DNA from: Sedimentisphaerales bacterium
GTDB lineage: Bacteria > Planctomycetota > Phycisphaerae > Sedimentisphaerales > Anaerobacaceae
Length of the DNA stretch: 37,423 bases
Direction: 5' to 3'
Assembly (NCBI GenBank): GCA_016936075.1
Contig: JAFGPS010000202.1
Location: forward strand, 1-37,423
The stretch's first letter is position 1. Every line of letters starts with the position of its first letter. Shown here one piece after another: positions 1 through 8,396 of this stretch. A model generated the notes under the pieces. It was given only the letters and a program-made list of their open reading frames with translations, did no database searches and had not been told where the DNA came from. A program made the translations under genes and the position numbers.

Positions 1-1
1 A

Positions 2-555
2 CAACCTGAAAATGCTGTCAGTGCATCAGTATCTGCCTCGCTTAGTGCAAGTGGTTCAGTCAGTGCCAGTATTTCCGCTTCGCCTTCGCAGTCAATATCA
101 GCCTCGGTCTCGGCTTCGCCTTCTATTAGCGCCTCAATCTCTGCTTCTCCGAGCCAGTCGGAAAGTATTTCGGCCTCGATTTCAGCGTCCGTATCGGCCT
201 CGCCGTCGATTTCAGCAAGCCTTTCGGCCTCGGTTTCACCCAGTATTTCGGCCAGTATTTCGCCGTCGATTTCCGCCAGCTTGTCCGCCTCGGTCTCGGC
301 TTCAATCTCTGCCTCGGTTAGCCCGAGCGTTTCAGCCTCATTGTCCGCCAGTTTATCGGCGTCGGTCAGCGCCTCAGTATCAGCTTCAGAATCTATTTCA
401 GCTTCGATTTCAGCCTCGATTTCTTCGTCAGCAAGTATATCTGCTTCACTTTCCGCTTCTTTGTCGGTTTCAGTTTCATCTTCTCCGAGCATATCGGCAA
501 GTCCGTCTGTCTCGGCCAGTATCTCGACAAGCATATCCGCTTCACCGTCACCCGG
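2..555 (+). repeat. Degenerate coding repeat for (Ser-Ala-Ser-hydrophobic)n
   Basis: About 550 bp of degenerate tandem units of the form TCN-GCN-TCN-(GTN/ATN/CTN) encode the serine-rich stretch of the tail protein. Units differ at synonymous positions, so the peptide pattern rather than the DNA is conserved. Such a tract often breaks short-read assembly, which may explain why the contig begins here. Confidence 0.85.
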
Positions 556-1111
556 CGCTGCGGTCAATTCGGACGACTGGGGAGTATATGTATCGGGGGG
601 AACGGTTCAACAGGTGGAAAACGTATTTACAGGATTAGGCCATCTGGAAGGCGAGGAAGTTGCTATTCAGGGAACGACTGTTGACGATGTTACCAGGGAG
701 TATCCGAGAGAAACAGTATCCGGCGCTCAGGTTACTACAATGGTACTCTCTCCGCACGCCCATAATTTCGTTCGCAAGACCGTTATCGGCCTGCCTTACA
801 GGAGTACGCTGGAGCCTATGAGACTTGACGCCACAACTGATATAGAAACGACCAAAGGATTAAAGGCGAGGATACCGGAAGTAGTTGTGAGTTTTCTCAA
901 TACTCTCGGTGCGCAATATGGCAAGGATACGGATAATCTTAAAAACTTTACAGGCAAAGGAAATGAATTTGGAACTTCTCTTTATACCGGAGATTTGACC
1001 GCAAATCTCAATGCCGGTTATGGCGAAGAAGACCATTTCGTCGTATCGACCGATGCGCCCTTGCCCTGTACGATAAGAGCGATTATACCAAAAAAGGAGA
1101 TTACAGATTAA
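2..1111 (+). CDS. Tail protein C-terminal part (gp12/FCCH-type stabilisation protein) with long Ser-Ala repeat; 5' partial
   Basis: The frame is open from the first bases, so the gene is truncated at its 5' side by the window edge. The visible product is 369 residues. About residues 5-180 are a near-continuous S-A-S-[VIL] repeat with occasional P, E or Q. From about residue 184 a normal domain follows. It contains [11 protein letters not shown], then [13 protein letters not shown], then a glycine-rich end with [10 protein letters not shown]. These strings and their order match, from memory, the C-terminus of large podovirus tail proteins that include an E1-FCCH-like segment. The next genes downstream are T7 gp13/14/15/16-like, which fits a gp12 position. 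The repeat is also open in another frame (about 12-638, Arg/Phe/Pro-rich), which I regard as a shadow. The N-terminal half is probably the gene that starts at the right end of the window. Confidence 0.8.
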   Translation, partial: QPENAVSASVSASLSASGSVSASISASPSQSISASVSASPSISASISASPSQSESISASISASVSASPSISASLSASVSPSISASISPSISASLSASVSASISASVSPSVSASLSASLSASVSASVSASESISASISASISSSASISASLSASLSVSVSSSPSISASPSVSASISTSISASPSPGAAVNSDDWGVYVSGGTVQQVENVFTGLGHLEGEEVAIQGTTVDDVTREYPRETVSGAQVTTMVLSPHAHNFVRKTVIGLPYRSTLEPMRLDATTDIETTKGLKARIPEVVVSFLNTLGAQYGKDTDNLKNFTGKGNEFGTSLYTGDLTANLNAGYGEEDHFVVSTDAPLPCTIRAIIPKKEITD

Positions 1112-1121
1112 TTTCAGGGAA

Positions 1122-1517
1122 ATGACAAAAGAGGATTACGAATACTTAAAAGACCATTCGGCTTCGAGAGGTATCTTTAAAAATACTCCCGAAAAAGTCG
1201 ATTATAGTTATTCTCTGGAACACGAAGGAACATTGCTTGGTTCGGGTGGATTTCAATTAATAAATACTACTACTGCATGGTGCTGGCTTGACTTGACTAT
1301 ACATGCGAAGAATTATATGACTGAAGTTTACAGGTTAATAAAAGAATGGATTGAAATATTCGTAAAAGATAAAGAAGTAAAAAGGCTTCAGGCTTATGTC
1401 GATCCTGAATTTCCCGAAGCCATAAAAACCGTGGAACATCTGGGTTTTAAATATGAGTGTGATATGGAATTATTTTACGGCGACAGGAATGCTTATCTTT
1501 ATAAGAGGTTAATATAA
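1122..1517 (+). CDS. GNAT-like acetyltransferase-fold protein (T7 gp13 position)
   Basis: 131 residues. The central part (LLGSGGFQLI, then the tryptophan-rich strand AWCWLDLTI, then VKRLQAYVDPEFPEAIKTVE and HLGFKYE) looks like the core and C-terminal half of a GNAT fold, in which a late helix-Gly-Phe turn is typical. Podoviruses commonly place a GNAT-like small virion protein right after the gp12-like tail protein, so a virion role is as likely as catalysis. It starts 10 bases after the tail gene behind an AGGGA motif. Its stop overlaps the next start (TAATG), which suggests translational coupling. Confidence 0.6.
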   Translation: MTKEDYEYLKDHSASRGIFKNTPEKVDYSYSLEHEGTLLGSGGFQLINTTTAWCWLDLTIHAKNYMTEVYRLIKEWIEIFVKDKEVKRLQAYVDPEFPEAIKTVEHLGFKYECDMELFYGDRNAYLYKRLI

Positions 1518-2035
1518 TGGCTCAATTATTATTAGCAGGCGCGGGTATGAAGGCCACCGGCGAAATTATGGCTGGTCGTGCAGCGGAAAAAGAAGGTCTT
1601 ACGGCTTATAAGATAGGTTTGTATAATCAGCAGGTAAAGGAGCGCGAAGCACGGGCAATCGAACAAAAGACAAGACTTGATTCCTTCAGGCAGGCCAAAT
1701 TTTCACGACAGAAGATGGGCGCTTTGCGAACTCAGATAGCAGCTTCCGGCGCTGAAATGGGAACAGGTGCAGCCGAAGCTCTTGAAAATGAGCAGTTCGC
1801 GGAACTTGAACTTGAGAATATGCTTATAGGCTACGAAGGTTCTCAGCAGGCGGCACGGGCAAGACAGCAAGGCCAAATATATGTAACAGAAGGAATAATG
1901 GCCAAGAAAAGAGGAAGAATGGCGCGCAAATTGTCTTATTTGCAGGCAGGGAGTACATTATTATCAGGCTTTGCGGCGGCATCAAGTCCAGGTAGTAGTA
2001 CTGGTCCATTCGGCGGATATTCTTCATCATTGTAA
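1517..2035 (+). CDS. Internal virion protein (T7 gp14-like)
   Basis: 172 residues. It opens with a small hydrophobic Ala/Gly segment, followed by a long Ala/Gln/Arg/Glu-rich helix. Then come LRTQIAASGAEMGTGAAEAL and an end with YLQAGSTLLSGFAA. The 'AxxAASGxxxxxGSxxxxL ... AGSTLLSG' pattern is one I recognise from podovirus internal virion proteins of the gp14 type, which help form the ejection conduit across the outer membrane. The start overlaps the upstream stop by one base. Ejection role is inferred from family and order. Confidence 0.7.
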   Translation: MAQLLLAGAGMKATGEIMAGRAAEKEGLTAYKIGLYNQQVKEREARAIEQKTRLDSFRQAKFSRQKMGALRTQIAASGAEMGTGAAEALENEQFAELELENMLIGYEGSQQAARARQQGQIYVTEGIMAKKRGRMARKLSYLQAGSTLLSGFAAASSPGSSTGPFGGYSSSL

Positions 2036-2044
2036 GGTGTAAAA

Positions 2045-3490
2045 ATGGCTTTTGAGATATACAGAACAAGGCAAACTATTTCCGGCCAGCAACCTAATGT
2101 TATAGCTGATTATAATATCAGTACGGGCGGTCGTGAGATGGGTCGTGCGATAAGCGAAGCAGGCAGTGTTTTAATGTCTCTGGGCGATAAATGGGATTTG
2201 CAAATTGCAGATACCCAATTCACCAGAGCCAAGGCGCAGGCAAGAGAGGAATATAACAGATACCTTATTTCACGTGACAGTATCGAACCTGATGATATCG
2301 GAAAGAGTCACGAAGAATTTATCGAAAATTTGCAGCAATTTACGCCAAAAAACAAGAGAGGCGCATCTGCTTTTGGTAATTGGCTTACTTCGATAAAACC
2401 GTATTGGAACGAAAATAAAAACGAATATCTCAAAGCCAGAATAACCGATGACTACAGAGCGACAGGATATGGAGAAAGACAAAAATACATAGAGACCGGC
2501 GCCGGCAGTGAATATTTTATTCATCTCGAAAAAGGGGTTAAACTCGGCGCATATTCCAGAGAAGAGGCAGCTAAATACAAACAATATGCTATCGACGACA
2601 GGATGCGATACGCCAAAATTCAACAGGCTGAACAGGAAGAAAAAGCAAAACAGCAGCTTGAATTACAAAGAGAAACAGATAGAGATAAAATAACCGATTT
2701 AATGCGTGAGCATAAATATACCGAAGCGCTTTCTGCGATAGAGGCCGGTAGTATTGACGAACAGGAACAATTTACATGGTCTGAAAGAATAAGGTCGGCA
2801 GTGGAAAGATACAAAAAAGGCGAAGAAATAATTACTGATTATTCCAAAAAACAAGATTTACTTGATTACATTGCTTTAATTCCTGAAAACAAAGCGAACA
2901 AGCAAGAAGCTATCTCTATGGCCAATGAAGGTCGTTATGGTAAAATACCATATTATGATGACAAAACTTATGATGAAATCCGTGATGCTGTCAGGTCTGC
3001 CGTTAAAGATGAAATTCCTTACAGTAAATCACACATAGAAGATGTTATCGGTGCATTGGTAACTGGTTCTCCAGTCAGTATGTTCGGGTTCCCGTTAAAG
3101 TCCATACGTACTCGTCAAGATGCTATGGAATACGCCACAAATGAACTTGGTCGTTTCGCTACTCGCATACCTGAAGTATTGAATACTATAAATGCTATTT
3201 ATTCGCCGGAAGGAAGAAAAGAACTGCCCGAAGGAGTTAGTGTTAATCCGACTCAGGCAGAAACTAAGGGTACGTCGGCATTTGATTTCGATGGTAAGCA
3301 GATAGGATATTATAATCCTGATGGAAGTATTACCTTAAATATGGATGGTGCATATCGATTGTGGGAAGCAGCCGGTAGAAATGCAGAACGCGCACGCGAA
3401 ATCGTAAAAGAAAATCGGTACGTAATACCATTTCAGGTGGAACTGCGATTAAAAAATGAACCACAGAAAGAGTCTAATTTAAAAAAGTAG
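2045..3490 (+). CDS. Putative internal virion/ejection protein (T7 gp15 position)
   Basis: 481 residues, rich in Glu, Lys, Gln and Tyr. A predicted coiled-coil-rich middle (about residues 185-230, EQEEKAKQQLELQRETDRD) is followed by a helical repeat-like stretch. No catalytic motif is visible. The N-terminus (about residues 20-60) is compact and glycine-containing. Its position between the gp14-like and the very large 1119-residue protein makes it the likely counterpart of T7 gp15, a component of the ejection apparatus. Start is behind AAGGTG, nine bases after the previous stop. Confidence 0.6.
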   Translation: MAFEIYRTRQTISGQQPNVIADYNISTGGREMGRAISEAGSVLMSLGDKWDLQIADTQFTRAKAQAREEYNRYLISRDSIEPDDIGKSHEEFIENLQQFTPKNKRGASAFGNWLTSIKPYWNENKNEYLKARITDDYRATGYGERQKYIETGAGSEYFIHLEKGVKLGAYSREEAAKYKQYAIDDRMRYAKIQQAEQEEKAKQQLELQRETDRDKITDLMREHKYTEALSAIEAGSIDEQEQFTWSERIRSAVERYKKGEEIITDYSKKQDLLDYIALIPENKANKQEAISMANEGRYGKIPYYDDKTYDEIRDAVRSAVKDEIPYSKSHIEDVIGALVTGSPVSMFGFPLKSIRTRQDAMEYATNELGRFATRIPEVLNTINAIYSPEGRKELPEGVSVNPTQAETKGTSAFDFDGKQIGYYNPDGSITLNMDGAYRLWEAAGRNAERAREIVKENRYVIPFQVELRLKNEPQKESNLKK

Positions 3491-3496
3491 TATAGA

Positions 3497-6400
3497 ATGC
3501 AACAGGATATATTTGATATATTAAGTCAACAGCAAAAAGAAAAGGATGTGTTCGATTATTTTGCTGAGCATCTAAAGGACCCGTCCGAGCCTCCGTTGTT
3601 TGAGCGACCTAAAGAGCCTGTAATCGAAGCGATTGGAAAGACAACCGAAAAAGTTGCTGAAAAAGGATTCAGCCTGTTCAAAAAGGGGACATGGGCTGGG
3701 TTGGGTATAATAGCCTGGCCGTTCGAGAGAATTGAATATACTATCGCAACTCCTTTAACAAAAACTCTTGAAGAAAGGAAAAAGTCTTTAGCCGAAAAGG
3801 GAATAGATAATGGTTTTGGTATATTTGCGCCGAGAATACTGCCCAAAGAAGATATTATAAGAGAAAATATGGCCGTACTCAAAAGTCTCGGCCCTGTGGC
3901 AAAAAGTCTGATTCCTGGAAGAAAAGCACCGGAAGATGTAAGAACTTTCAATGATTTTTTCGGAAGTTATTATGAAGGATTGACTGGTGAACCAGCCCCG
4001 GAATGGTATAAGCAAATATCAGGCGGGGGCGCTTCTATGCTCGTTACGCCATATCTGTTCGGTAAATTGTTAAAAGGCGCAGGGGGAGCGGTGAAAATGA
4101 CCGGCATACCCCAGAAGATACAGGCAAAACGGTTACCGGCATGGCAGCAGATGAAGAAACTTACCAGACTGGAAAAGGGGGCAAGGATATATGACGCAAA
4201 ACAACTTGGTAAGACTCTTGGAAATAAAGAAATTAATAAAGTAGCTAAAGAATTAAGTAAGCGTACTGGGCGTAATATAACTTCACGTGCAGTTAAATTG
4301 AGACTTACGCAAATTATCAAAGGTGGCGTGACAGTCCGGCCGGAATTGGCGGCGAAGGCGAATCCTATCATTGAAGAGTTCGGCAGAATGTCAATGGAAC
4401 TCAAACAACTTGGTATCCTGCCGGAATATACTTATGTATCGAAACTTCCCAAAAAGGAAGTCGGAGAGCTTCTAAAGAAAAGAGCAGCTTTAGAAAAACA
4501 GATTACGGCATTGTCAAAAGTTCCATATCAGGAAACCTTAACCAAATTAACTACTAAATTATCACCTGATATAAATAAACAAAAGAATTTGACTGAAAAA
4601 TTTCTTAAAGTAGCAATTAAGGCAGAAGAAAAAGGACTGAAATTAAGTCAAATGGGGGATGAGTTTATTGATATAGCTATAGAAGTTAATACTGGAAGCC
4701 CTTTATCCCAGAAAATAGCTTCACTTATGGATTTTGCGCCGGGTGATAAACGTTTGACTGCATTGGGCAAACGCATTCTTTCAATGGAAAAGATGGAACG
4801 AACTGCCCGAATTAAAGAGGCAGACCAGATAATAAAAACAGCATCCAAAATAAATCCTAAAGTTTCTAAGTATGTTAGTCAGACTATAGATGATATATTA
4901 AAGGCAGCCAGTCAGATAGAAAGCACAAAAGTCATAGGAAAATCCACTCTTCTTAAAAAAATCGAATCTATGGAACGTAGTTTTCCTGGCAAAGCCAAAA
5001 AGACACAGGAGCTAACAGACAGTATTGCAAAGATAAATGACAAGTTGCAGCAACATTATCATTTGGGCGGAGAACTGTACTTTCCGAGAATGTACCTGTC
5101 CAAAGAGGAAGCGCTAGCAGCAAAAAAAGGATTTCCCGTTTATGCCCAGGAGCGTATAAGAAGTAAGTATATTAAGGAAAGAATGAAGATTCCAGAAGAT
5201 ATTCGCAAGGCGATGGGCGAAATCAAAGAGCCTGCTTATCCTGTGGTTAAGCGAATGATTCAGGAATCTAACGATATTGAAACCGGTAAATTATTTGATT
5301 TTGCCGCTAAAAACCCCAAATGGGCGTCTAAAACATGGATAGAAGGATTTGTAAAAGAAGCTCTACCGGATACCAAAGCTTATGGCGCGCTTCGAGGAAT
5401 GTACGTCAATCCGGTTATTCATAAAGACGTAACCGAGCTTATGAGAGTTAAAAGTGATATTGAGCGCCTTTATGATATAGGAATGGGAACGTGGAAACTT
5501 GGAAAAACTGTCTGGAATCCGGCTGTACATTTCAGGAATATGTTCTCCAATAGCGTGCTTCTCGATTTATCTGGTATGGATCATATTCAACAGGCCAAAT
5601 ATATCGGCAAGGCCATGAAACATATATCATCCAATAGCGATGATTATCAGCAGGCAATGAGATATTTTAGCAGAACAACAGAAATACGTGGCGAACTTCT
5701 TGATGATATGCTTAGAGGATTTAAGGTTTCCAATGAAAAAGGTATTATAAAAATAGTAGATGGTTTGAATAAAGGAGTTATAAAAGCAAGCCAAAAACCG
5801 TCTGAGGTCTATCAGGCCGAAGAGTTTCTTGGTAAATTCATTAAATATCTTGAGCAAAGAGAACAGGGCAAAACTGTTATTGAGGCAGTGAATGAAGCGA
5901 ATAAATGGCTATTTGATTACAGGGATTTATCATCTTGGGAAAGAAATATAGCCAGACGCATAATGCCTTTTTATACATTTCCACGAAAGGCTCTACCGAG
6001 GATATTGGAAGCAGCAGCGAACAGGCCTTACGTACTTGCCAAATATCCTATGATGGCGAAGTCAATGACTCAATATTCTCTATATAACCTGAATTTAACA
6101 GCTAAAGATTACGAAGATATAAAAAGTGTTTTGCCTGAATATATGGATGAAGGAAGTTATATTCTCATGCCTTACAGGGATGCCAATGATGATTTAAGAT
6201 TTTTCGACTGGACCTGGAATGTGCCTTGGGGAGGATTATTTGAGGCTGACCAGAGAGGACTACTTAAAACTACTATAACAAATCCTCTAACACAAATCGT
6301 ATATGATATAAAGGATAATAAATCCTCATGGACGGGACGACAGATATATGATGATGCTATCCCGCCGGATAAACAAACGCCCGAATACCGAAGAGAACAG

Positions 6401-6856
6401 AATTTCAAGAAGATGCTATATGTCTGGCAGGCATTAGCGCCGAATCTCATATATAAAGGTGTTTATTGGGATAAATTATATGGTGCAGCAACTGGCAAAA
6501 AAGAACGCGGTAAAGATATGCTTTTGCCGGAAACTATAGCTCATACTATATTCGGATTGAGAACTCAGGCTGTTGATGTAGAAGAAAACCGAAGATGGAA
6601 AATGCTTAGGATGGCTGATGGTTTTGATGATTTGCGTGGCAATATAATGAAAATAGTAATGCAACGGTCAAACGGCGATATTACAGAGGAGGAATTTGAA
6701 AAAAAATATAATGTTTACATAGAACAATTACAAAAATTTCATCTGGAAATGATAGAAGAAGAAGAAAATGCGCCAAGTATCGAGGAATTACTGGATGTCA
6801 TAAATGATATGCACGATGATCCAGATGCTTATGAAGAAACAGAAAAACAGGATTAA
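3497..6856 (+). CDS. Large internal virion/ejection protein (T7 gp16 position)
   Basis: 1119 residues and the largest gene in the window. Near residue 680 it has HFRNMFSN and at about 807-835 DYRDLSSWERNIARR followed by IMPFYTFPRKALPR. I recognise this pair from large phage virion or polyvalent proteins, in which an 'FDYxDLSxxERxxxRRxxPFYTWxRK' signature precedes a terminal helical segment. The first 200 residues include a Gly/Ala hydrophobic stretch that may touch membrane. Coiled-coil-like Lys/Glu helices fill about residues 320-500. The C-terminus is acidic. No lytic transglycosylase motif is evident at the N-terminus, unlike T7 gp16. Assignment as the DNA-ejection core protein rests on size, order and the signature. 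Confidence 0.65.
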   Translation: MQQDIFDILSQQQKEKDVFDYFAEHLKDPSEPPLFERPKEPVIEAIGKTTEKVAEKGFSLFKKGTWAGLGIIAWPFERIEYTIATPLTKTLEERKKSLAEKGIDNGFGIFAPRILPKEDIIRENMAVLKSLGPVAKSLIPGRKAPEDVRTFNDFFGSYYEGLTGEPAPEWYKQISGGGASMLVTPYLFGKLLKGAGGAVKMTGIPQKIQAKRLPAWQQMKKLTRLEKGARIYDAKQLGKTLGNKEINKVAKELSKRTGRNITSRAVKLRLTQIIKGGVTVRPELAAKANPIIEEFGRMSMELKQLGILPEYTYVSKLPKKEVGELLKKRAALEKQITALSKVPYQETLTKLTTKLSPDINKQKNLTEKFLKVAIKAEEKGLKLSQMGDEFIDIAIEVNTGSPLSQKIASLMDFAPGDKRLTALGKRILSMEKMERTARIKEADQIIKTASKINPKVSKYVSQTIDDILKAASQIESTKVIGKSTLLKKIESMERSFPGKAKKTQELTDSIAKINDKLQQHYHLGGELYFPRMYLSKEEALAAKKGFPVYAQERIRSKYIKERMKIPEDIRKAMGEIKEPAYPVVKRMIQESNDIETGKLFDFAAKNPKWASKTWIEGFVKEALPDTKAYGALRGMYVNPVIHKDVTELMRVKSDIERLYDIGMGTWKLGKTVWNPAVHFRNMFSNSVLLDLSGMDHIQQAKYIGKAMKHISSNSDDYQQAMRYFSRTTEIRGELLDDMLRGFKVSNEKGIIKIVDGLNKGVIKASQKPSEVYQAEEFLGKFIKYLEQREQGKTVIEAVNEANKWLFDYRDLSSWERNIARRIMPFYTFPRKALPRILEAAANRPYVLAKYPMMAKSMTQYSLYNLNLTAKDYEDIKSVLPEYMDEGSYILMPYRDANDDLRFFDWTWNVPWGGLFEADQRGLLKTTITNPLTQIVYDIKDNKSSWTGRQIYDDAIPPDKQTPEYRREQNFKKMLYVWQALAPNLIYKGVYWDKLYGAATGKKERGKDMLLPETIAHTIFGLRTQAVDVEENRRWKMLRMADGFDDLRGNIMKIVMQRSNGDITEEEFEKKYNVYIEQLQKFHLEMIEEEENAPSIEELLDVINDMHDDPDAYEETEKQD

Positions 6857-6874
6857 AGCGAAGGGGAAATGCGA

Positions 6875-7087
6875 ATGGCAAAATTGATTAATGGTAGATT
6901 GAAAATTATAGGGCTAATAGCGCAATGGGTTATAGTTACATTAGCTATAGGGGCGGTTATATTTAACACCGGTGTTACGTATAATCACGTACAGCATAAC
7001 GCACAATCAATACAGGAAATGAAACAACAATGTGCATTAATGCAGCAAAAGATAGACTCTATTTTATTTAAATTGGCTGAGAAATAA
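6875..7087 (+). CDS. Small single-TM protein, possible holin or lysis accessory
   Basis: 70 residues from the second of two close ATGs. The AAGGGG motif at 6861-6866 is 8 bases from 6875 but only 2 from the ATG at 6869, so I prefer 6875. One strong membrane segment (about residues 8-32, GLIAQWVIVTLAIGAVIF) is followed by a Gln-rich helix of coiled-coil character. That layout suits a membrane anchor with a periplasmic or cytoplasmic coil. It lies between the ejection protein and two further small membrane or charged genes that end in a terminator, a usual place for lysis genes. No sequence-level family is recognised. Confidence 0.6.
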   Translation: MAKLINGRLKIIGLIAQWVIVTLAIGAVIFNTGVTYNHVQHNAQSIQEMKQQCALMQQKIDSILFKLAEK

Positions 7088-7112
7088 TAATGGGAAATGT
7101 GGAGATAAAATC

Positions 7113-7262
7113 ATGTTCGGGAAAAAGAAAAACAAAACCACCTTGATAGGGCAGCGGGACAATATCAGGGATGCTATAAAAAAGGCGATGTCAAATAATA
7201 ATTTTGACGAAATAGAAATATTTGAACGAAAACTGGAAAAAGTAGAAAGGAAGATGAAATGA
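7113..7262 (+). CDS. 49-aa charged protein, hypothetical
   Basis: A short ORF starting MFGKKKNK and ending RKLEKVERKMK. It is preceded by GGAGA at proper spacing (7101-7105), and its stop overlaps the next start as ATGA (7259-7262). It is lysine/glutamate-rich with a likely amphipathic helix and no membrane segment. The clear ribosome site and coupling to the next gene support it as real despite its length. Function unknown. Confidence 0.6.
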   Translation: MFGKKKNKTTLIGQRDNIRDAIKKAMSNNNFDEIEIFERKLEKVERKMK

Positions 7263-7729
7263 AAGACTGGTTACATTCAATTCTAAAAGTAATCGACCAC
7301 GAGAGAGGCAAAGTAATTGCACTTATTCTGGCTGTGGCCATCGTATTCGGAGTATGGGGCTGTGAAATCAAACTCACAAGCCCGATTTCCGACAAAAAAG
7401 TTACAATAGAGCAGTTTGAAACAGAAGTACAAGCAAAAAAGATTGAATTTGAAAGCAAACTCAATCTGATAAATGCGGATATGCAGCAGCTCTTGTCGAA
7501 TGCGGATATTACAAAAGCACAATTTGCAAAGTGGCAGGATTTTAAAACGCAGGCATTTGATATACTTGCCGGAGTTGTGACGACCGCCGCGGGGGGTGGA
7601 CAGGTAAATATTGCTCAGGTTGTGGCGTCTCTTGTCGGCCTCGGCGGTGTCGGTATGGCTGTTGGCGGCCTTTACGACTCGAAACGTAAAAACGACATAA
7701 TTGATAAGACGAAGAGCACAGTAGCTTAG
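7259..7729 (+). CDS. Membrane protein with lipobox-like Cys and coiled coil; lysis (spanin/holin-like) candidate
   Basis: 156 residues. A membrane segment at about 19-34 (IALILAVAIVFGVWGC) ends in Cys35. The preceding VWG is only a partial match to a lipobox because Trp is unusual at -2. Residues about 45-100 form a charged helical stretch (FETEVQAKKIEFESKLNLIN). A second hydrophobic Gly/Ala/Val segment lies at about 100-138, followed by a Lys-rich tail. The topology, signal anchor or lipoprotein plus coil plus second membrane part, would suit a spanin-type or pore protein. It is the last gene before a strong terminator. No database family is claimed. Confidence 0.6.
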   Translation: MKDWLHSILKVIDHERGKVIALILAVAIVFGVWGCEIKLTSPISDKKVTIEQFETEVQAKKIEFESKLNLINADMQQLLSNADITKAQFAKWQDFKTQAFDILAGVVTTAAGGGQVNIAQVVASLVGLGGVGMAVGGLYDSKRKNDIIDKTKSTVA

Positions 7730-7746
7730 TTTTCCACTATCCTCCT

Positions 7747-7777
7747 TAAGCCCTCGTTTCGGCGGGGGCTTTTTTAT
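7747..7777. terminator. Rho-independent terminator, probably bidirectional
   Basis: A GC-rich hairpin (AGCCCTCG ... CGGGGGCT around a TTTCGG loop) is followed directly by TTTTTTA on the plus strand. On the minus strand a T-rich run also follows the reverse hairpin less perfectly. It ends the virion/lysis operon and faces the small minus-strand ORF at 7779-7931. Confidence 0.75.
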
Positions 7778-7778
7778 T

Positions 7779-7931
7779 TTAAAGCCCCTGCGCTTGGAGG
7801 GAGAGGAAAAAGCGAGATAAAATGTTTCTCTTGAATCCTTTGTCTTGACAATAATTTGAAAAATTCTCTACAAACTCAGGCGCTACCCTTGTCCCTAATA
7901 ATTTTTCTTTGTTGTCTTCAATATTTTTCAT
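7779..7931 (-). CDS. Small ribbon-helix-helix-like protein, candidate regulator
   Basis: 50 residues from the ATG at 7931; a TTG start at 7970 would add 13. The segment LLGTRVAPEFVENFSNYC and the following Lys/Arg-rich helix ending LSRFFLSL resemble the strand-helix-helix pattern of short RHH DNA-binding proteins (alternating residues in 'TRVAPEF', then two helices). No good Shine-Dalgarno is seen before either start. It reads away from the plus-strand gene at 8057, so the two share a 125-bp AT-rich intergenic region, the classical site for a lysogeny-type switch. Regulation is inferred only from fold guess and layout. Confidence 0.45.
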   Translation of the reverse strand: MKNIEDNKEKLLGTRVAPEFVENFSNYCQDKGFKRNILSRFFLSLQAQGL

Positions 7932-7989
7932 GCTATAACTATCGTACAAATATATACTTATGAAAATCAACGTATTTTTTTTTATATTT

Positions 7990-8043
7990 TTGTAGATTTT
8001 GTTTACATTTTTATAATGTTGTTATAAAATAACGACGATATTT
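7990..8043 (+). promoter_or_regulatory. AT-rich divergent control region with candidate sigma70 promoter
   Basis: Just upstream of the gene at 8057 there is TTTACA, a 15-bp spacer and TATAAA. An overlapping alternative is TTGTAG, 16 bp, TATAAT. The region is strongly AT-rich and lies between divergent genes. Either element could drive the 66-aa gene; the choice cannot be made by eye. Confidence 0.5.
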
Positions 8044-8056
8044 AAGGAAACTTGAT

Positions 8057-8257
8057 ATGAAAAAACCAGCGAATGCGACAGGTCTTAATTCGGACAGACA
8101 AATTGATAGAAAGGCCATCGATAATCTTCGAGAGCTAATAAAAGTAGTGCCTGGTCTTTCAGGTTTGACTGGCGCTTTAAGATGGCTATGCGAAGAAGAA
8201 GTGCCGCTCATCGTAGATAAATATAAAAGATATGGAAAATCCTTAAGAGCACCCTAA
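8057..8257 (+). CDS. 66-aa protein, possible DNA-binding or regulatory protein
   Basis: Starts at ATG behind AAGGAA. It has a basic N-terminus, then QIDRKAIDNLREL and LTGALRWLCEEEVPLIVDK, two predicted amphipathic helices. The length and helix arrangement recall small RHH/antirepressor-like proteins, but no diagnostic motif is present. It is divergent from the RHH-like ORF at 7779-7931. It is the first of a run of very short plus-strand genes that leads to the integrase. Confidence 0.55.
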   Translation: MKKPANATGLNSDRQIDRKAIDNLRELIKVVPGLSGLTGALRWLCEEEVPLIVDKYKRYGKSLRAP

Positions 8258-8270
8258 CCGGAGAGCCAAA

Positions 8271-8396
8271 ATGACCTTGCCAAATCCAAAAGCTAATTTC
8301 TTAGGCAGAGCGCCCGGGTCATGTTCTCTGGTAAGGTCAGCCTGGGCGCAGCCTTTACAGGTGACCACCGCCAGTAGGAAGGCAGGTAAGGAATGA
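8271..8396 (+). CDS. Possible 41-aa ORF overlapping a structured RNA
   Basis: ATG at 8271 follows GGAGAG with good spacing and the stop overlaps the next start (ATGA at 8393-8396). The predicted peptide has unremarkable composition (MTLPNPKANFLGRAPGSCSL at the start). The same bases carry two interlocking inverted repeats, so this stretch may be conserved for RNA structure rather than protein. Confidence 0.35.
   Translation: MTLPNPKANFLGRAPGSCSLVRSAWAQPLQVTTASRKAGKE
8273..8349 (+). ncRNA. Candidate H-type pseudoknot RNA
   Basis: Arm A GACCTTGCC (8273-8281) pairs with GGTAAGGTC (8330-8338, one mismatch). Arm B GCGCCCGGG (8310-8318), which lies inside the A loop, pairs with CCTGGGCGC (8341-8349, one mismatch) outside it. 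The order A-B-A'-B' is that of a pseudoknot. In addition CCGGAGA near 8259 can pair with TCTCTGG at 8325-8331 and would compete with A. It sits 44 bases before the start of the gene at 8393, so it could act as a leader. Confidence 0.4.

Noticed and set aside
2-555. Tandem repeat as a CRISPR array
   Set aside because: The repeats are coding, degenerate and of tetrapeptide length with no spacers. No cas gene is present.
12-638. Open frame of 208 codons across the Ser-Ala repeat
   Set aside because: Arg/Phe/Pro-rich shadow reading of the repeat. The other frame gives the regular Ser-Ala pattern and runs into a recognised tail domain.
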